Part shown: one piece after another, positions 16,430 through 25,988 of the stretch
Position numbering within the stretch: position 1 is the first letter of the stretch
Layout of the letters: the number at the start of each line of letters is the position of its first letter
Assembly (NCBI GenBank): GCA_964580585.1
Contig: CAZOKZ010000044.1
Span: forward strand, 1 to 36,490
Source: CAZOKZ01 sp964580585
Lineage (GTDB): Bacteria > Sumerlaeota > Sumerlaeia > SLMS01 > JAHLLQ01
Direction: 5' to 3'
DNA: 36,490 bases
Notes under the pieces: model-generated
What the model was told of the DNA's origin: nothing
Database searches by the model: none
Seen by the model: the letters and a program-made list of their open reading frames with translations, nothing else
Position numbers and translations under genes: made by a program

Positions 16430-19117
16430 ATGAGTCTTGACAGTTTCCACGTTGAATCCACCCTCAAGCTTCAAAACGAAGACGTTACGTATTATTCGCT
16501 GCCCGCGCTGGAAAAAGCCGGTGTCGGCCCTGTTTCCACCCTTCCTTTTTCGCTGAAAGTCCTGCTCGAAGACCTGCTGCGCACCGAAGACAACGTCAAG
16601 GTGTCGAAGGACGACATCGCCGCGTTGGTCAATTGGGACCCGCAGGCCAAACCGGACCGCGAAATCGCGTTCACGGTGTCGCGCGTGCTGCTCCAGGACT
16701 TCACCGGCGTGCCGTGCGTGGTCGATCTGGCCGCGATGCGCGACAAGCTGAAGGAACTCGGCGGCGATCCGACGAAAATCAACCCGACCCAGCAAGTGGA
16801 CCTCGTGATCGATCACTCGGTCCAGGTCGATGCGTTCGCGTCCGCGTCCGCGTTTCTGGAAAATGTCGATCGCGAGTACGAACGCAACGTCGAGCGTTAC
16901 GAGTTTTTGCGCTGGGGCCAGAAGGCGTTCGATAATTTCCGCGTCGTGCCGCCCGGCACGGGCATTTGTCACCAAGTAAACATCGAATACCTGGCGGGGA
17001 CGGTGTTCAAGAAGACCATTGCCGGTCGTTCGGTTGCGTTCCCGGATACGTTGGTCGGGACAGACTCGCACACGACGATGGTTAACTGCCTCGGCGTGGT
17101 GGGCTGGGGCGTGGGCGGCATCGAAGCAGAAGCCTCGATGCTGGGCCAGCCGATTTCGATGCTGATCCCCGAAGTCGTCGGGTTCGAGCTCACCGGCCAG
17201 TTGCCCGCGGGCGCGACAGCGACGGACCTGGTGCTGACCGTTGTGAATATGCTGCGCAAGAAAGGCGTCGTTGGCAAGTTCGTCGAATTCTACGGATCGG
17301 GCCTGGATCATCTGCCCGTGGCCGACCGCGCGACGATCTCGAACATGGGGCCCGAATACGGCGCGACGATCGGGTTCTTCCCGGTGGACGCGAAAACGCT
17401 CGAATACCTGCGCTTTACGGGTCGCACCGAAGAGCAGGTCGAGTTGGTTGAGTCCTACTGCAAAGCCCAGGGCATGTTCCGCGACGCGAATTCGCCGACG
17501 CCGCGTTTCAGCGACACGCTGTCGCTCGATATGTCCACCATCGTGCCGAGCATTGCCGGTCCGAAACGTCCGCAGGATAAAATCGCGCTTTCCACGGCGA
17601 AAACCGAATGGCACAAAACGCTCGACGCCATGGTGCCGGACACCGCCAAGCAAGCCGCTCGTGTTTCCGTGGGCAGCAACGGTTCGTCGTTTGAAATCGG
17701 CCACGGCAACGTGGTGATCGCGGCGATCACAAGCTGTACGAACACGTCGAATCCGTCGGTGATGGTGGCGGCGGGATTGCTGGCGCGCAAAGCGCGCGCG
17801 AAGGGCCTTCAGCGTAAAGCGTGGGTCAAGACGAGCCTCGCACCGGGGTCGAAGGTCGTGACCGATTATCTCGACGCGGCGAACTTGACAGAAGATTTAG
17901 ACGCGTTGGGCTTCAACCTCGTGGGGTATGGCTGCACGACATGCATTGGCAACAGCGGTCCGCTGCCCACGGAAATTTCCAAGGCAATCAACGAAAATGG
18001 CCTCGTGGCGACGTCGGTGCTTTCCGGCAACCGCAACTTTGAGGGCCGCATCAGCCCCGACGTGAAGGCGAACTACCTCGCCTCGCCGCCGCTCGTGGTG
18101 GCGTATGCGTTGGCGGGCACGATGGACATCGATATTCAAAACGATCCGCTCGGCAACGACGCGGACGGCAACCCGGTTTTCTTGCGCGACATCTGGCCGA
18201 CAAACGAGGAAGTCAAAGCGACGATTCTCGAATCCGTGAAGTCTGAAATGTTCAGCGGCCAGTACGCCGACGTCTTCAAGGGCGACGAGCAATGGCAAAA
18301 GTTGCCCGTGGGCGAAGGCAAAATTTTCTCCTGGAATCCCGATTCGACATACGTACGCCAGCCGACGTTCTTCGACGGCATGACGATGACACCGGACCCG
18401 GTGAAGGACATCGCAGGCGCGCGTTGTATCGCGGTGCTGGGCGATTCGGTCACGACAGACCATATTTCGCCTGCCGGTTCGATTTCCAAAACGAGTCCGG
18501 CGGCGAAGTACCTGACCGACCACGGTGTCGAGCAGCGCGACTTCAACTCGTACGGTTCGCGTCGTGGTAATCACGAAGTCATGATGCGCGGCACCTTCGC
18601 GAATATTCGCCTGCGCAACAAACTGGTCCCCGGTTCGGAAGGCGGCGTGTCGTTGCACTTCCCCGATCGCACGCAGGGAAGCATCTACGACGTGGCGATG
18701 CAGTACGCGTCGGAAAAAACACCGCTCGTGGTGCTGGCGGGCAAGGAATACGGCTCGGGTTCGTCGCGCGACTGGGCGGCCAAGGGCACATGCCTGCTGG
18801 GCATTCGCGCGGTCATTGCCGAAAGCTTCGAGCGTATCCACCGCAGCAACCTGATCGGCATGGGTGTGTTGCCGTTGCAGTTCGTCGGCGGCCAGACGGT
18901 GGAATCGCTGGGTCTGACGGGCGAGGAAACCTTCACGATTTCCGGTCTCGAAGGAAAACTCAAACCGTCGATCACGGTGGATATAACCGCGACGAGCGAC
19001 GATGGATCGACCACATCGTTCAAGGCGTTACTTCGTATCGATACCCCAAATGAGGTTGATTATTACTCGCACGGTGGTATTCTTCAATTCGTCCTGCGCC
19101 AATTGGCGCAAAGCTGA
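16430..19117 (+). CDS. acnA: Aconitate hydratase A
   Basis: Cytoplasmic [4Fe-4S] enzyme that interconverts citrate and isocitrate in the TCA cycle. The product has 895 residues, the normal AcnA length. The three cluster cysteines are visible: Cys436 in AAITSCTNTSNPS, and Cys502 and Cys505 in GYGCTTCIGN. Other signatures are GTDSHTTMVNCLGVVGWGVGG, the domain-4 active-site stretch KEYGSGSSRDWAAKG and FNSYGSRRGNHEVMMRGTF. An upstream in-frame extension of 29 codons translates a GC-rich intergenic repeat, so the ATG at 16430 with GGAGAGG upstream is the start. A strong terminator follows, then odhA; together with sucB this is a TCA-cycle cluster. Animal IRP1 belongs to the same family, but no RNA-binding role is implied here. 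Confidence 0.97.
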   Translation: MSLDSFHVESTLKLQNEDVTYYSLPALEKAGVGPVSTLPFSLKVLLEDLLRTEDNVKVSKDDIAALVNWDPQAKPDREIAFTVSRVLLQDFTGVPCVVDLAAMRDKLKELGGDPTKINPTQQVDLVIDHSVQVDAFASASAFLENVDREYERNVERYEFLRWGQKAFDNFRVVPPGTGICHQVNIEYLAGTVFKKTIAGRSVAFPDTLVGTDSHTTMVNCLGVVGWGVGGIEAEASMLGQPISMLIPEVVGFELTGQLPAGATATDLVLTVVNMLRKKGVVGKFVEFYGSGLDHLPVADRATISNMGPEYGATIGFFPVDAKTLEYLRFTGRTEEQVELVESYCKAQGMFRDANSPTPRFSDTLSLDMSTIVPSIAGPKRPQDKIALSTAKTEWHKTLDAMVPDTAKQAARVSVGSNGSSFEIGHGNVVIAAITSCTNTSNPSVMVAAGLLARKARAKGLQRKAWVKTSLAPGSKVVTDYLDAANLTEDLDALGFNLVGYGCTTCIGNSGPLPTEISKAINENGLVATSVLSGNRNFEGRISPDVKANYLASPPLVVAYALAGTMDIDIQNDPLGNDADGNPVFLRDIWPTNEEVKATILESVKSEMFSGQYADVFKGDEQWQKLPVGEGKIFSWNPDSTYVRQPTFFDGMTMTPDPVKDIAGARCIAVLGDSVTTDHISPAGSISKTSPAAKYLTDHGVEQRDFNSYGSRRGNHEVMMRGTFANIRLRNKLVPGSEGGVSLHFPDRTQGSIYDVAMQYASEKTPLVVLAGKEYGSGSSRDWAAKGTCLLGIRAVIAESFERIHRSNLIGMGVLPLQFVGGQTVESLGLTGEETFTISGLEGKLKPSITVDITATSDDGSTTSFKALLRIDTPNEVDYYSHGGILQFVLRQLAQS

Positions 19118-19123
19118 TTCGCC

Positions 19124-19159
19124 AAAGGGGATTGGGAATCGTCTCAATCCCCTTTTTTT
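19124..19159 (+). terminator. Rho-independent terminator of acnA
   Basis: The arms 19127-19137 and 19142-19152 (11 pairs including one G-T) enclose a 4-base ATCG loop. The right arm is followed directly by seven T bases, and three A bases precede the left arm. It sits 7 bases after the acnA stop and ends about 18 bases before the odhA start, so odhA transcription depends on read-through or on a promoter not visible here. Confidence 0.85.
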
Positions 19160-19177
19160 CAGGTTTTCAGAGAGAGA

Positions 19178-22000
19178 ATGAAAATGGCACTGGCAGATTG
19201 TAACGGTGAGCAGTCCTCGGTGAACGGTTGGAATTCCGACTACATCGAGTCGTTGTACCAGGAATACCTCGCGGACTCAAATTCGGTGGACGAAAAATGG
19301 CGCGCGTTTTTCCAGGGGTTCGAACTGGGAACGGCGCGAACGCCCATCCACTCCGACATCGAGGAATTCGGCGCCGAATGGGTCGAGGCGCAGAAGAAGC
19401 TCGAAAACCTGCAATCCCGTGTCGATTCGTTGATTTATCACTATCGCGATGTGGGCCACTTGATGGCGAAGATCGATCCGCTGGGTCGTAATCGCACATC
19501 GCATCCCATGTTGGAACTCGATTCGTTCGGTTTGACCGATGACGTGCTCGACATGATGTTCCACGCCGACCACTTGCCGTGGGGCGCCGATGGCTTGACG
19601 TTGCGCGAAATCATCGCGGTGTTGCGCGAAACGTACTGCGGTTCCATTGGTGTCGAGTACATGGACATCCAGAACACGCCCGAGCGTCGTTGGCTGCAAT
19701 ACCGCATGGAAACGACAAAGAACAAAGCCACGATTCCCAACGGCCAGAAACTGCGCATCGCGCGGTTGTTGCGTCGCTCCACGGCGTTTGAAAAATTCCT
19801 GCAAACCAACTACATCGGTCAGAAACGGTTCTCGCTCGAAGGCGCGGAAACGTTGATCCCGCTCCTCGATACGATTATCGAGAAAGCGCCCCAGGAAGGC
19901 ATCTGCGAAATCGTCATGGGGATGGCGCATCGCGGGCGTCTGAATGTGCTGGCCAATATTCTGCAAAAGTCCTACGAGGAAATTTTCTCCGAATTCGAGG
20001 ACAACTACGCCCCTGGTATGATCATGGGGGACGGAGACGTGAAGTACCACAAAGGCGCCTCCACCGATTGGACAACATTCCTTGGGCACCAGGTACACCT
20101 GACGCTTACGGCGAACCCAAGCCACCTCGAAGCCGTCGATCCTGTTGTGCTGGGTCGTGTGCGCGCCAAACAACGTGTCATTGGCGACCACGAACGCTCG
20201 CGCGTGATGGGTTTGCTGATTCACGGCGACGCGGCATTCTCGGGCCAAGGTATCGTGGCCGAGACATTGAACCTTTCGCAACTCCAGGGCTACCGCACGG
20301 GCGGCACGATCCATATTATCGTCAATAACCAGATTGGTTTTACGACGTTGCCGCACGATTCACGCTCGGGCGATTATTCGACCGACGTGGCAAAGATGAT
20401 TCAGGCGCCGATTTTCCACGTGAACGGCGACGATCCCGAAGCCGTGTTGCGCGTGGCAGAAATCGCCGTCGAATTCCGCCAGAAATTCAAAAAAGACGTC
20501 GTTATCGATATGTATTGTTATCGTCGCCTGGGCCACAACGAGGGTGACGAACCGAGTTTCACGCAGCCTAAACTTTACGAGATGATTCGCAATCATCCCC
20601 TCGTGTTGGATATCTACACAAAGAAGCTGATCGACGACGGTGTGGCCACGCAGGAAGTGCTCGATGAAATGGCTGCCGAGCAAGACAAGGTGCTCTCCGA
20701 TGCGCAAAGCCGCGCTCGCAAGCAGATCATCACGCCTTCGACAAAATCCTTCCAGGCCGAATGGGCTTCGATGCAACAGAGCTACTCCCACGCGATCGTC
20801 GAAACGGGTGTGAACAAAGAAACGCTGTTCAACATTGCGAATTGCTGGACGGCGTTCCCCGAAGGTTTCGAGCCGAACTCGAAAATTATTCGTTTGATGA
20901 AGAAACGCGCGGAATCCGTTCTGGAACAGAAGAAAAACCTCGATTGGGCTGCTGCCGAGGCGCTTGCCATCGGATCGCTCCTTGCCGAAGGCACACCGGT
21001 GCGCCTTTCCGGCCAGGACAGCCGTCGCGGCACATTCAGTCACCGTCACGCGGTGATCTGGGATGTGAACACAGCCGAAATGCACATCCCGCTGAATCAT
21101 CTTGGCGACAACCAGGCTCGTTTCTGTGTGTATGACAGCCCACTCAGCGAAGCGGGCGTACTCGGTTTCGATTACGGATACTCGCTTCAGAATCCTGACA
21201 TGATGATCATGTGGGAAGCTCAATTTGGCGATTTTGCCAATGGCGCACAAACCATCATCGATCAGTTCATCTCAACCAGCGAATCGAAATGGCAACGTGT
21301 CAGCGGACTGGTCATGCTGCTGCCGCACGGATACGAAGGCCAAGGGCCGGAACACTCGAGTGGTTGGGTCGAGCGCTTTCTGCAACTGTGCGCCGAAGAT
21401 AATCTCCAGGTCTGTAACGTTACGACCCCCGCACAGTTCTTCCACCTGCTGCGTCGCCAAATGCGCCGTAATTTCCGCAAGCCGCTCATCGTCATGTCGC
21501 CCAAGAGCCTTTTGCGCCACCCGCGCGCGGTCTCGGCGTTTTCAGAATTCACCCAAGGCTCATTCCATGAAGTGCTCGACGACAAAACCATCGATGCCAA
21601 AAAAGTCCGGCGTGTTGTTTTAAGCGCGGGTAAAGTCCATTACGACCTGCTTGAAAAACGCGAAGCGGAAAACATTCAGGACGTGGCACTCGTTCGCCTG
21701 GAGCAATTCTATCCCCTGTACACGGAAAGACTATCCGCCATTTTGGAACGCTACTCCAACGCGACCGAATTTATTTGGTGTCAGGAAGAAACCCAGAACA
21801 AAGGTGGTTGGACATTCATCGCGCCGATGCTCAAGGAAGAACTTGGAATCGAATTCAAGTACGTTGGTCGCTCGCGTCATGCCAGCCCGGCGGTTGGTTC
21901 CTTGCGTTTGCACTTGATCGAGCAGGAAACGCTCGTCTGCGAAGCGCTCGACATCAACAGCAAGCGCGACGTCCCCGTCGAATCGGCGATGGCGAAATAA
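19178..22000 (+). CDS. sucA: 2-oxoglutarate dehydrogenase E1 component
   Basis: Thiamine-diphosphate-dependent E1 of the 2-oxoglutarate dehydrogenase complex: it decarboxylates 2-oxoglutarate and passes the succinyl group to the E2 lipoyl arm. The 940 residues match the family. The N-terminus has the E2-binding helix region (NSDYIESLYQEYLADSNSVDEKWRAFF). Further signatures are GMAHRGRLNVLANIL, the HGDAAFSGQGIVAETLNLS thiamine-diphosphate region, IHIIVNNQIGFTT, YRRLGHNEGDEPSFTQP and, in the C-terminal half, LLPHGYEGQGPEHSSGWVERFLQL. The start is ATG at 19178 after a GAGAGAGA ribosome-binding site. It is not a fusion with E2, unlike mycobacterial Kgd. sucB lies one gene downstream; the E3 gene (lpd) is not in the window. 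Confidence 0.97.
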   Translation: MKMALADCNGEQSSVNGWNSDYIESLYQEYLADSNSVDEKWRAFFQGFELGTARTPIHSDIEEFGAEWVEAQKKLENLQSRVDSLIYHYRDVGHLMAKIDPLGRNRTSHPMLELDSFGLTDDVLDMMFHADHLPWGADGLTLREIIAVLRETYCGSIGVEYMDIQNTPERRWLQYRMETTKNKATIPNGQKLRIARLLRRSTAFEKFLQTNYIGQKRFSLEGAETLIPLLDTIIEKAPQEGICEIVMGMAHRGRLNVLANILQKSYEEIFSEFEDNYAPGMIMGDGDVKYHKGASTDWTTFLGHQVHLTLTANPSHLEAVDPVVLGRVRAKQRVIGDHERSRVMGLLIHGDAAFSGQGIVAETLNLSQLQGYRTGGTIHIIVNNQIGFTTLPHDSRSGDYSTDVAKMIQAPIFHVNGDDPEAVLRVAEIAVEFRQKFKKDVVIDMYCYRRLGHNEGDEPSFTQPKLYEMIRNHPLVLDIYTKKLIDDGVATQEVLDEMAAEQDKVLSDAQSRARKQIITPSTKSFQAEWASMQQSYSHAIVETGVNKETLFNIANCWTAFPEGFEPNSKIIRLMKKRAESVLEQKKNLDWAAAEALAIGSLLAEGTPVRLSGQDSRRGTFSHRHAVIWDVNTAEMHIPLNHLGDNQARFCVYDSPLSEAGVLGFDYGYSLQNPDMMIMWEAQFGDFANGAQTIIDQFISTSESKWQRVSGLVMLLPHGYEGQGPEHSSGWVERFLQLCAEDNLQVCNVTTPAQFFHLLRRQMRRNFRKPLIVMSPKSLLRHPRAVSAFSEFTQGSFHEVLDDKTIDAKKVRRVVLSAGKVHYDLLEKREAENIQDVALVRLEQFYPLYTERLSAILERYSNATEFIWCQEETQNKGGWTFIAPMLKEELGIEFKYVGRSRHASPAVGSLRLHLIEQETLVCEALDINSKRDVPVESAMAK

Positions 22001-22078
22001 TTTTTTTTCGGATTTGGTACACCACATGCAGTCAACACCCTACGGGCCCCTAAAGATACAATTAGAGGAGCAAACAGG

Positions 22079-22870
22079 GTGTTATCACGTAAAAAAATTA
22101 TACGAGCCGTGGAAAAAATTCTCTTCCGGCTCGATACGACGAAATATTTAATCGACTCTCCCAAGACCGATTATCATCCCTTGCCGTGGGTGGGAATTCA
22201 GACTGCCCGCCGAGCCGAAGGCGTCAAAGAACGCCTTCAGATGATCGAGAAATTCCTGAAAGACCGAAAAATTAAACCCGCCGTTGTGATGGATATTGGA
22301 TGCAACGCGGGATATTTTTCGCTCTCGTTTGTCGAACGCAACATGTTCGTTTACGCCGTCGAGGTGCACGCCAAATGGCTGCGTTTGGCTCAATATGCAC
22401 GCCGTAAGATTCATAGCAAAGGCACTCTCGTTCCGATCAACATTTTGATCACGCCTCAAAACGTTCGTTGCCTGCCTAACTCCGACCTTACGCTTTGTTT
22501 TTCCGTCTGGCATCACTGGGTTCGGCAATACGACCTGGACGCCGCGACGAAAATGTTACGGACGATCTGGGACAAAACCGACAAAGTGCTGTTTTTTGAA
22601 ACCGGCGAACAACGTATCGACTTTCCGGAACTACCGTTCGATACCACGCCGCGCGAATGGTTGATCGATTACTTGAACGAAGTTTGTGTTGGCGGGAAAG
22701 TTGAATTCCAAGGCGAATCCAAGTCGCCCGTGCCACGCGTGAAAAACGCCGCAGCGGGTGAAGTACAGGTGGGACGAAGCGTTTTTACCATTGTTCGCAA
22801 CGTAGAATCGCCTTTGGAAACGGCCAATTCGGACAGCGAAAAGGTCATAATGGCTGTAGTTGCGGAATAA
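22079..22870 (+). CDS. Class I SAM-dependent methyltransferase
   Basis: Predicted methyltransferase of 263 residues, acceptor unknown. Motif I is clear (VVMDIGCNAGYFSLSFVE, about residues 70-87). The motif II acidic position is VYAVEVHAKWLR, and a motif IV-like strand reads SDLTLCFSVWHHWVRQY. LFFETGEQ follows, and the C-terminus has a beta-strand ending RSVFTIVRN. The start is GTG at 22079; AGAGGAG eight bases upstream is the best ribosome-binding site in the vicinity and decides it. It sits between the E1 and E2 genes of 2-oxoglutarate dehydrogenase, 78 bases after sucA. Nothing in the sequence shows a link with that complex, so it may be an unrelated insertion into the cluster. Confidence 0.8.
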   Translation: MLSRKKIIRAVEKILFRLDTTKYLIDSPKTDYHPLPWVGIQTARRAEGVKERLQMIEKFLKDRKIKPAVVMDIGCNAGYFSLSFVERNMFVYAVEVHAKWLRLAQYARRKIHSKGTLVPINILITPQNVRCLPNSDLTLCFSVWHHWVRQYDLDAATKMLRTIWDKTDKVLFFETGEQRIDFPELPFDTTPREWLIDYLNEVCVGGKVEFQGESKSPVPRVKNAAAGEVQVGRSVFTIVRNVESPLETANSDSEKVIMAVVAE

Positions 22871-22949
22871 ATACAACTTTAGTGCGCTCTAAATTCGGTT
22901 GCACGCGCGCCCTTGATTGACACCGCCCGCCTAACGCTCCAAGTGTTTT

Positions 22950-22981
22950 GGCCCGTGAGCAGAAATTCCTGCTTACGGGCC
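22950..22981. terminator. Stem-loop between the methyltransferase and sucB genes
   Basis: The arms 22950-22962 and 22969-22981 pair over 13 bases with one G-T wobble around the loop AAATTC. No T run follows on either strand. It could be an attenuator-like hairpin ahead of sucB, an mRNA processing or stability element, or a dispersed palindrome. Confidence 0.4.
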
Positions 22982-23017
22982 GCGTACGTTTGAAGTCCTG
23001 GATTTAGGGAGTCGATC

Positions 23018-24316
23018 ATGATCGTTGAAGTCACAGTTCCTTCGGTGGGGGAATCCATCAACGAAGGCATTCTCGCCGTCTGGTCTGTTGCCGACGGGCA
23101 ATATGTGGAAAAAGGCGCCACCTTGTTCGAGTTGGAAACGGACAAGGCCAGCACCGAGGTTCCCGCGCCTGAATCCGGTGTCGTGAAACAAAAAGCACAG
23201 GAAGGCGACGAGATTGAAATCGGATCGGTGGTAGCGACGATCAATACGGATGCCGAGGCTCCCGCCGAATCTGCATCGTCCGCTGACACCTCCGCGCCTG
23301 AGCCCGCCAAGAAAGAAAAAACGCCGCCTCCCGAACCCACGTTGCCTGCCGAACCGGCTCAGGATGATGACGATGGCGAGGGACCGCGTATTTTGGCGAC
23401 CAGCGTTGCGCGCAAAATTGCCCACGAAAACAAAATCGACCTCGCTCAGATCCAGGGCACCGGTGCTGGAGGACGCATTACACGCGAAGACGTCGAAAGC
23501 CGAATTCAGGCGACTCAAGCTTCGTCTGCAAAAGCAGCGCCTGCCCCCAAACCGCCTGCTGCGAAACCCGCTCCGGCTCCCAAACCCGTAGCACCGAAAG
23601 TCTCCGTCCCCGATGGACCTGACGTCACGCGCGAACGCATGACGACTCTGCGCCGTCGCATTGCCGAACGTCTCGTCGAAGCGCAACACACCGCCGCAAT
23701 GCTCACCACGTTCAACGACGTGGATATGAGCGCCGTGATGGAATTGCGCAAACAATACAAAGATAAATTCAAGGAAACCCACGGCGTCGGATTGGGTTTT
23801 ATGTCGTTTTTCACCCGTGCGGCGGCCAAGGCGCTTAAAGAATTCCCCCGCGTCAACGCCATGATCGATGGGTCCGACATCGTTTACCATCACCGGTATC
23901 ATATTGGTGTGGCGGTTTCGACAGAACGCGGCCTTGTTGTGCCTGTCGTGCGCGACGCGGACCGGTTGTCGTTTGCCGAAATCGAAAAAACGATCATGGA
24001 TTACGCCATCAAAGGTCGCGACGGAAAACTCGATATCAAGGACATGCAGGGCGGTACGTTTACCATCAGCAATGGTGGCGTGTTCGGGTCGATGCTTTCG
24101 ACGCCGATTCTCAACCCGCCTCAAAGCGCGATCCTTGGCATGCACCGCATCGAAGAACGTCCGGTCGCACGTAACGGCCAAGTGGTTATTCGCCCGATGA
24201 TGTATCTGGCGTTGAGTTACGACCACCGCATCATCGATGGTAAAGAAGCGGTGACGTTCCTGGTACGCATCAAAGAAGCGATCGAAGATCCCGCGCGGTT
24301 GCTACTGGATGTTTGA
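23018..24316 (+). CDS. sucB: Dihydrolipoyllysine succinyltransferase (2-oxoglutarate dehydrogenase E2)
   Basis: Core E2 of the 2-oxoglutarate dehydrogenase complex; it transfers succinyl from its lipoyl arm to CoA. There are three parts. The lipoyl domain (1-78) has the lipoylated Lys43 in ETDKAST. The peripheral-subunit binding domain (about 124-165) reads RILATSVARKIAHENKIDLAQI and GTGAGGRITREDVE. The catalytic domain (about 200-432) has the active site LSYDHRIIDG (His403, Asp407). The domains are joined by Ala/Pro/Lys-rich linkers at about 80-120 and 168-200. The 432 residues match the usual size, with a single lipoyl domain. SucB rather than the pyruvate E2 is inferred from sucA nearby and from PSVGESINEGILAVW, typical of OGDH E2. 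ATG 23018 follows TTAGGGA. Confidence 0.95.
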   Translation: MIVEVTVPSVGESINEGILAVWSVADGQYVEKGATLFELETDKASTEVPAPESGVVKQKAQEGDEIEIGSVVATINTDAEAPAESASSADTSAPEPAKKEKTPPPEPTLPAEPAQDDDDGEGPRILATSVARKIAHENKIDLAQIQGTGAGGRITREDVESRIQATQASSAKAAPAPKPPAAKPAPAPKPVAPKVSVPDGPDVTRERMTTLRRRIAERLVEAQHTAAMLTTFNDVDMSAVMELRKQYKDKFKETHGVGLGFMSFFTRAAAKALKEFPRVNAMIDGSDIVYHHRYHIGVAVSTERGLVVPVVRDADRLSFAEIEKTIMDYAIKGRDGKLDIKDMQGGTFTISNGGVFGSMLSTPILNPPQSAILGMHRIEERPVARNGQVVIRPMMYLALSYDHRIIDGKEAVTFLVRIKEAIEDPARLLLDV

Positions 24317-24326
24317 GGTTGATCAT

Positions 24327-24457
24327 TTGCCACCGAGTTCACAGAGAACACAGTGAGTTTTATAATTCTCAGTTGATAGGGTGGTAATTTGTAAGTGAGC
24401 GGTTGGAGGAAAAGCCTGCAAGGGTCGATTTTCTCTGTGCCCTCTGCGGCGAATGTA
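24327..24457. repeat. Intergenic element with imperfect inverted ends (ACAGAG type)
   Basis: The left end contains CACAGAGAA (24340-24348) within CCACCGAGTTCACAGAGAAC. The right end contains TTCTCTGTG (24431-24439), almost its exact complement, within TTCTCTGTGCCCTCTGCGG. The pair frames about 130 bases of non-coding sequence after sucB. A similar purine-rich string with AAGGCGCAAAGG is near 36022. Similar strings are common in intergenic repeats of many bacteria; that link is from memory. Confidence 0.35.
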
Positions 24458-24490
24458 TCCTGTTAAGCCTGAAGATTGAGGTTTGTTGAT

Positions 24491-25840
24491 TTGACGTTGT
24501 GGCACACTCAATTTGGTTTATCCTGGGGGCGGAAGACTTCTCCGTCCCTTTACTGTATCGCCGTGCTGCTCATTGTTACTTTGGTTCAAACGGCTTCCGC
24601 GCAACTGGCCATCCAACCCGATCGGGTGGATACCGAGTGGATTTTACGTTACGAGCAGATTTACGGTTACGCCGGGCTTTACGTGGACGAACCGCCTGCC
24701 TCCGAAGGCGACGAACCCGCTCGCGTGCGTCGTGAATTGATCACCTTGACAAAAGCTGCCCGTGAATATCGCGAACGTTTACCCGACAGTCTTCCAACAC
24801 CGGAAACGTTGAAGGCCACGCGATTTCTCGACAAAGCCGTCAGTCCACCTGATGACGCCAAGTACGTTTATTCGCCTGAAACGGGGCGATTTTTGTGCTC
24901 GCTTGGCGGCAAATACGATATCGTTTACGGTGCGTTGGCTCAGCTGCATGCCGCCGAACGCTATCGACGCAAAGTTATCAATGGATCGGTTGAAATCCGT
25001 CAAAAATGGAAAGAATTTTCCGCGCATGAACAAACACCGGAACTGATTAAACGAGAAATCGAAACCCGACTGTTTGTGATCGGAAAGACAGACAACCAAC
25101 GCATTCGAGATGCGCGTAAAACACAGGAATTGCTTGGCGAGCTTGCCGAAGCCATGGACTTTGCCACTGCAACGGGGATGCTGAAATCTGGCGCCTCGAT
25201 TACCATGCAGGACATCGGAGCCACGGGACTGATCGATACGCTCGAAGCGTTACCCCAAGGCGGAAAATATCAGGTCACTACTGCGGGGGAACCACCCACC
25301 GCATTGGTACACGGGAAAACGGTGATGTATTCTCCTACTGCGGTGCGGGAATATATGAAAGCCGAAGCCGAACTTGCCTTGCGCGAAAATCCCGCTTATC
25401 CGCCTGCGCTTGCCTTGATGGCGCGTTACCAGAACGACACCGACGCGATGTACTCGCTCGACCGCGCGATCGACATTTGGCCCGATGTGCCCGCCTTGCG
25501 TATCCAACGTCTTGCTCTCAAAGCCAAGCTGGGTCGGGTGGCGGATCTGACCCCGGATATGGACGATATCCTCGCCCGTTTTCCCGCCACGCCCCTGATG
25601 CTCGAAATCGACCTCGCTACTCGCCAAGGACCCCTCACCGACGAGCCAACCTTCCGCTCTTCCATTGCCAAGGCCATGGCCGACATTCGTCCCGAAGTCT
25701 TGAACCTCCAGATTCTGGCAATCAAAGAACTGACCGCTGCCGGTCGTATCGACGAAGCCTTGGAAACTCGCGCGCGCCTGGTCGAACGCCATCCCGGATA
25801 TGATGCGGTTTTGCCCTCCCTGGAAAAATCGACCCAGTGA
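24491..25840 (+). CDS. Secreted hypothetical protein with helical C-terminal repeats
   Basis: About 449 residues, not recognised. The N-terminus carries a hydrophobic signal segment (YCIAVLLIVTLVQTASA, then Q), so export is likely. The first half is polar and helix-rich, with a Trp/Tyr-rich start (WILRYEQIYGYAGLYVDEPP). The second half (about 285-445) has short helical pairs such as MKAEAELALRENPAYPPALAL, YSLDRAIDIWPDVPALRIQ and TAAGRIDEALETRARLVERHPGY, which look like TPR units. The start is uncertain: there is no ATG, and TTG codons at 24476, 24491 and 24497 are possible. TTGAGG at 24475-24480 lies 10 bases before 24491, so I chose that one. It stands alone between sucB and the aminotransferase gene. 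Confidence 0.65.
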   Translation: MTLWHTQFGLSWGRKTSPSLYCIAVLLIVTLVQTASAQLAIQPDRVDTEWILRYEQIYGYAGLYVDEPPASEGDEPARVRRELITLTKAAREYRERLPDSLPTPETLKATRFLDKAVSPPDDAKYVYSPETGRFLCSLGGKYDIVYGALAQLHAAERYRRKVINGSVEIRQKWKEFSAHEQTPELIKREIETRLFVIGKTDNQRIRDARKTQELLGELAEAMDFATATGMLKSGASITMQDIGATGLIDTLEALPQGGKYQVTTAGEPPTALVHGKTVMYSPTAVREYMKAEAELALRENPAYPPALALMARYQNDTDAMYSLDRAIDIWPDVPALRIQRLALKAKLGRVADLTPDMDDILARFPATPLMLEIDLATRQGPLTDEPTFRSSIAKAMADIRPEVLNLQILAIKELTAAGRIDEALETRARLVERHPGYDAVLPSLEKSTQ

Positions 25841-25988
25841 TCGAATCCTTTGCGCGCCGCCATCTGACCAAATTGTTGAAATCGAATTTTTCCCGGGTGG
25901 CTAGACTTGACGCCCGAAAATCAATGCGTGCTCAATAACGTCAGCCACCTCATGTTCTGCCAGGCTAACGTTGAAGGAATCGCACGCA

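Noticed and set aside
16397..17704. 435-codon minus-strand frame opposite acnA
   Set aside because: Antisense shadow with low-complexity His/Arg composition; acnA is unambiguous on the other strand.
19178..22000. Possible sucA-sucB (Kgd-type) fusion
   Set aside because: The product has standard E1 length and E2 is a separate gene with its own lipoyl domain.
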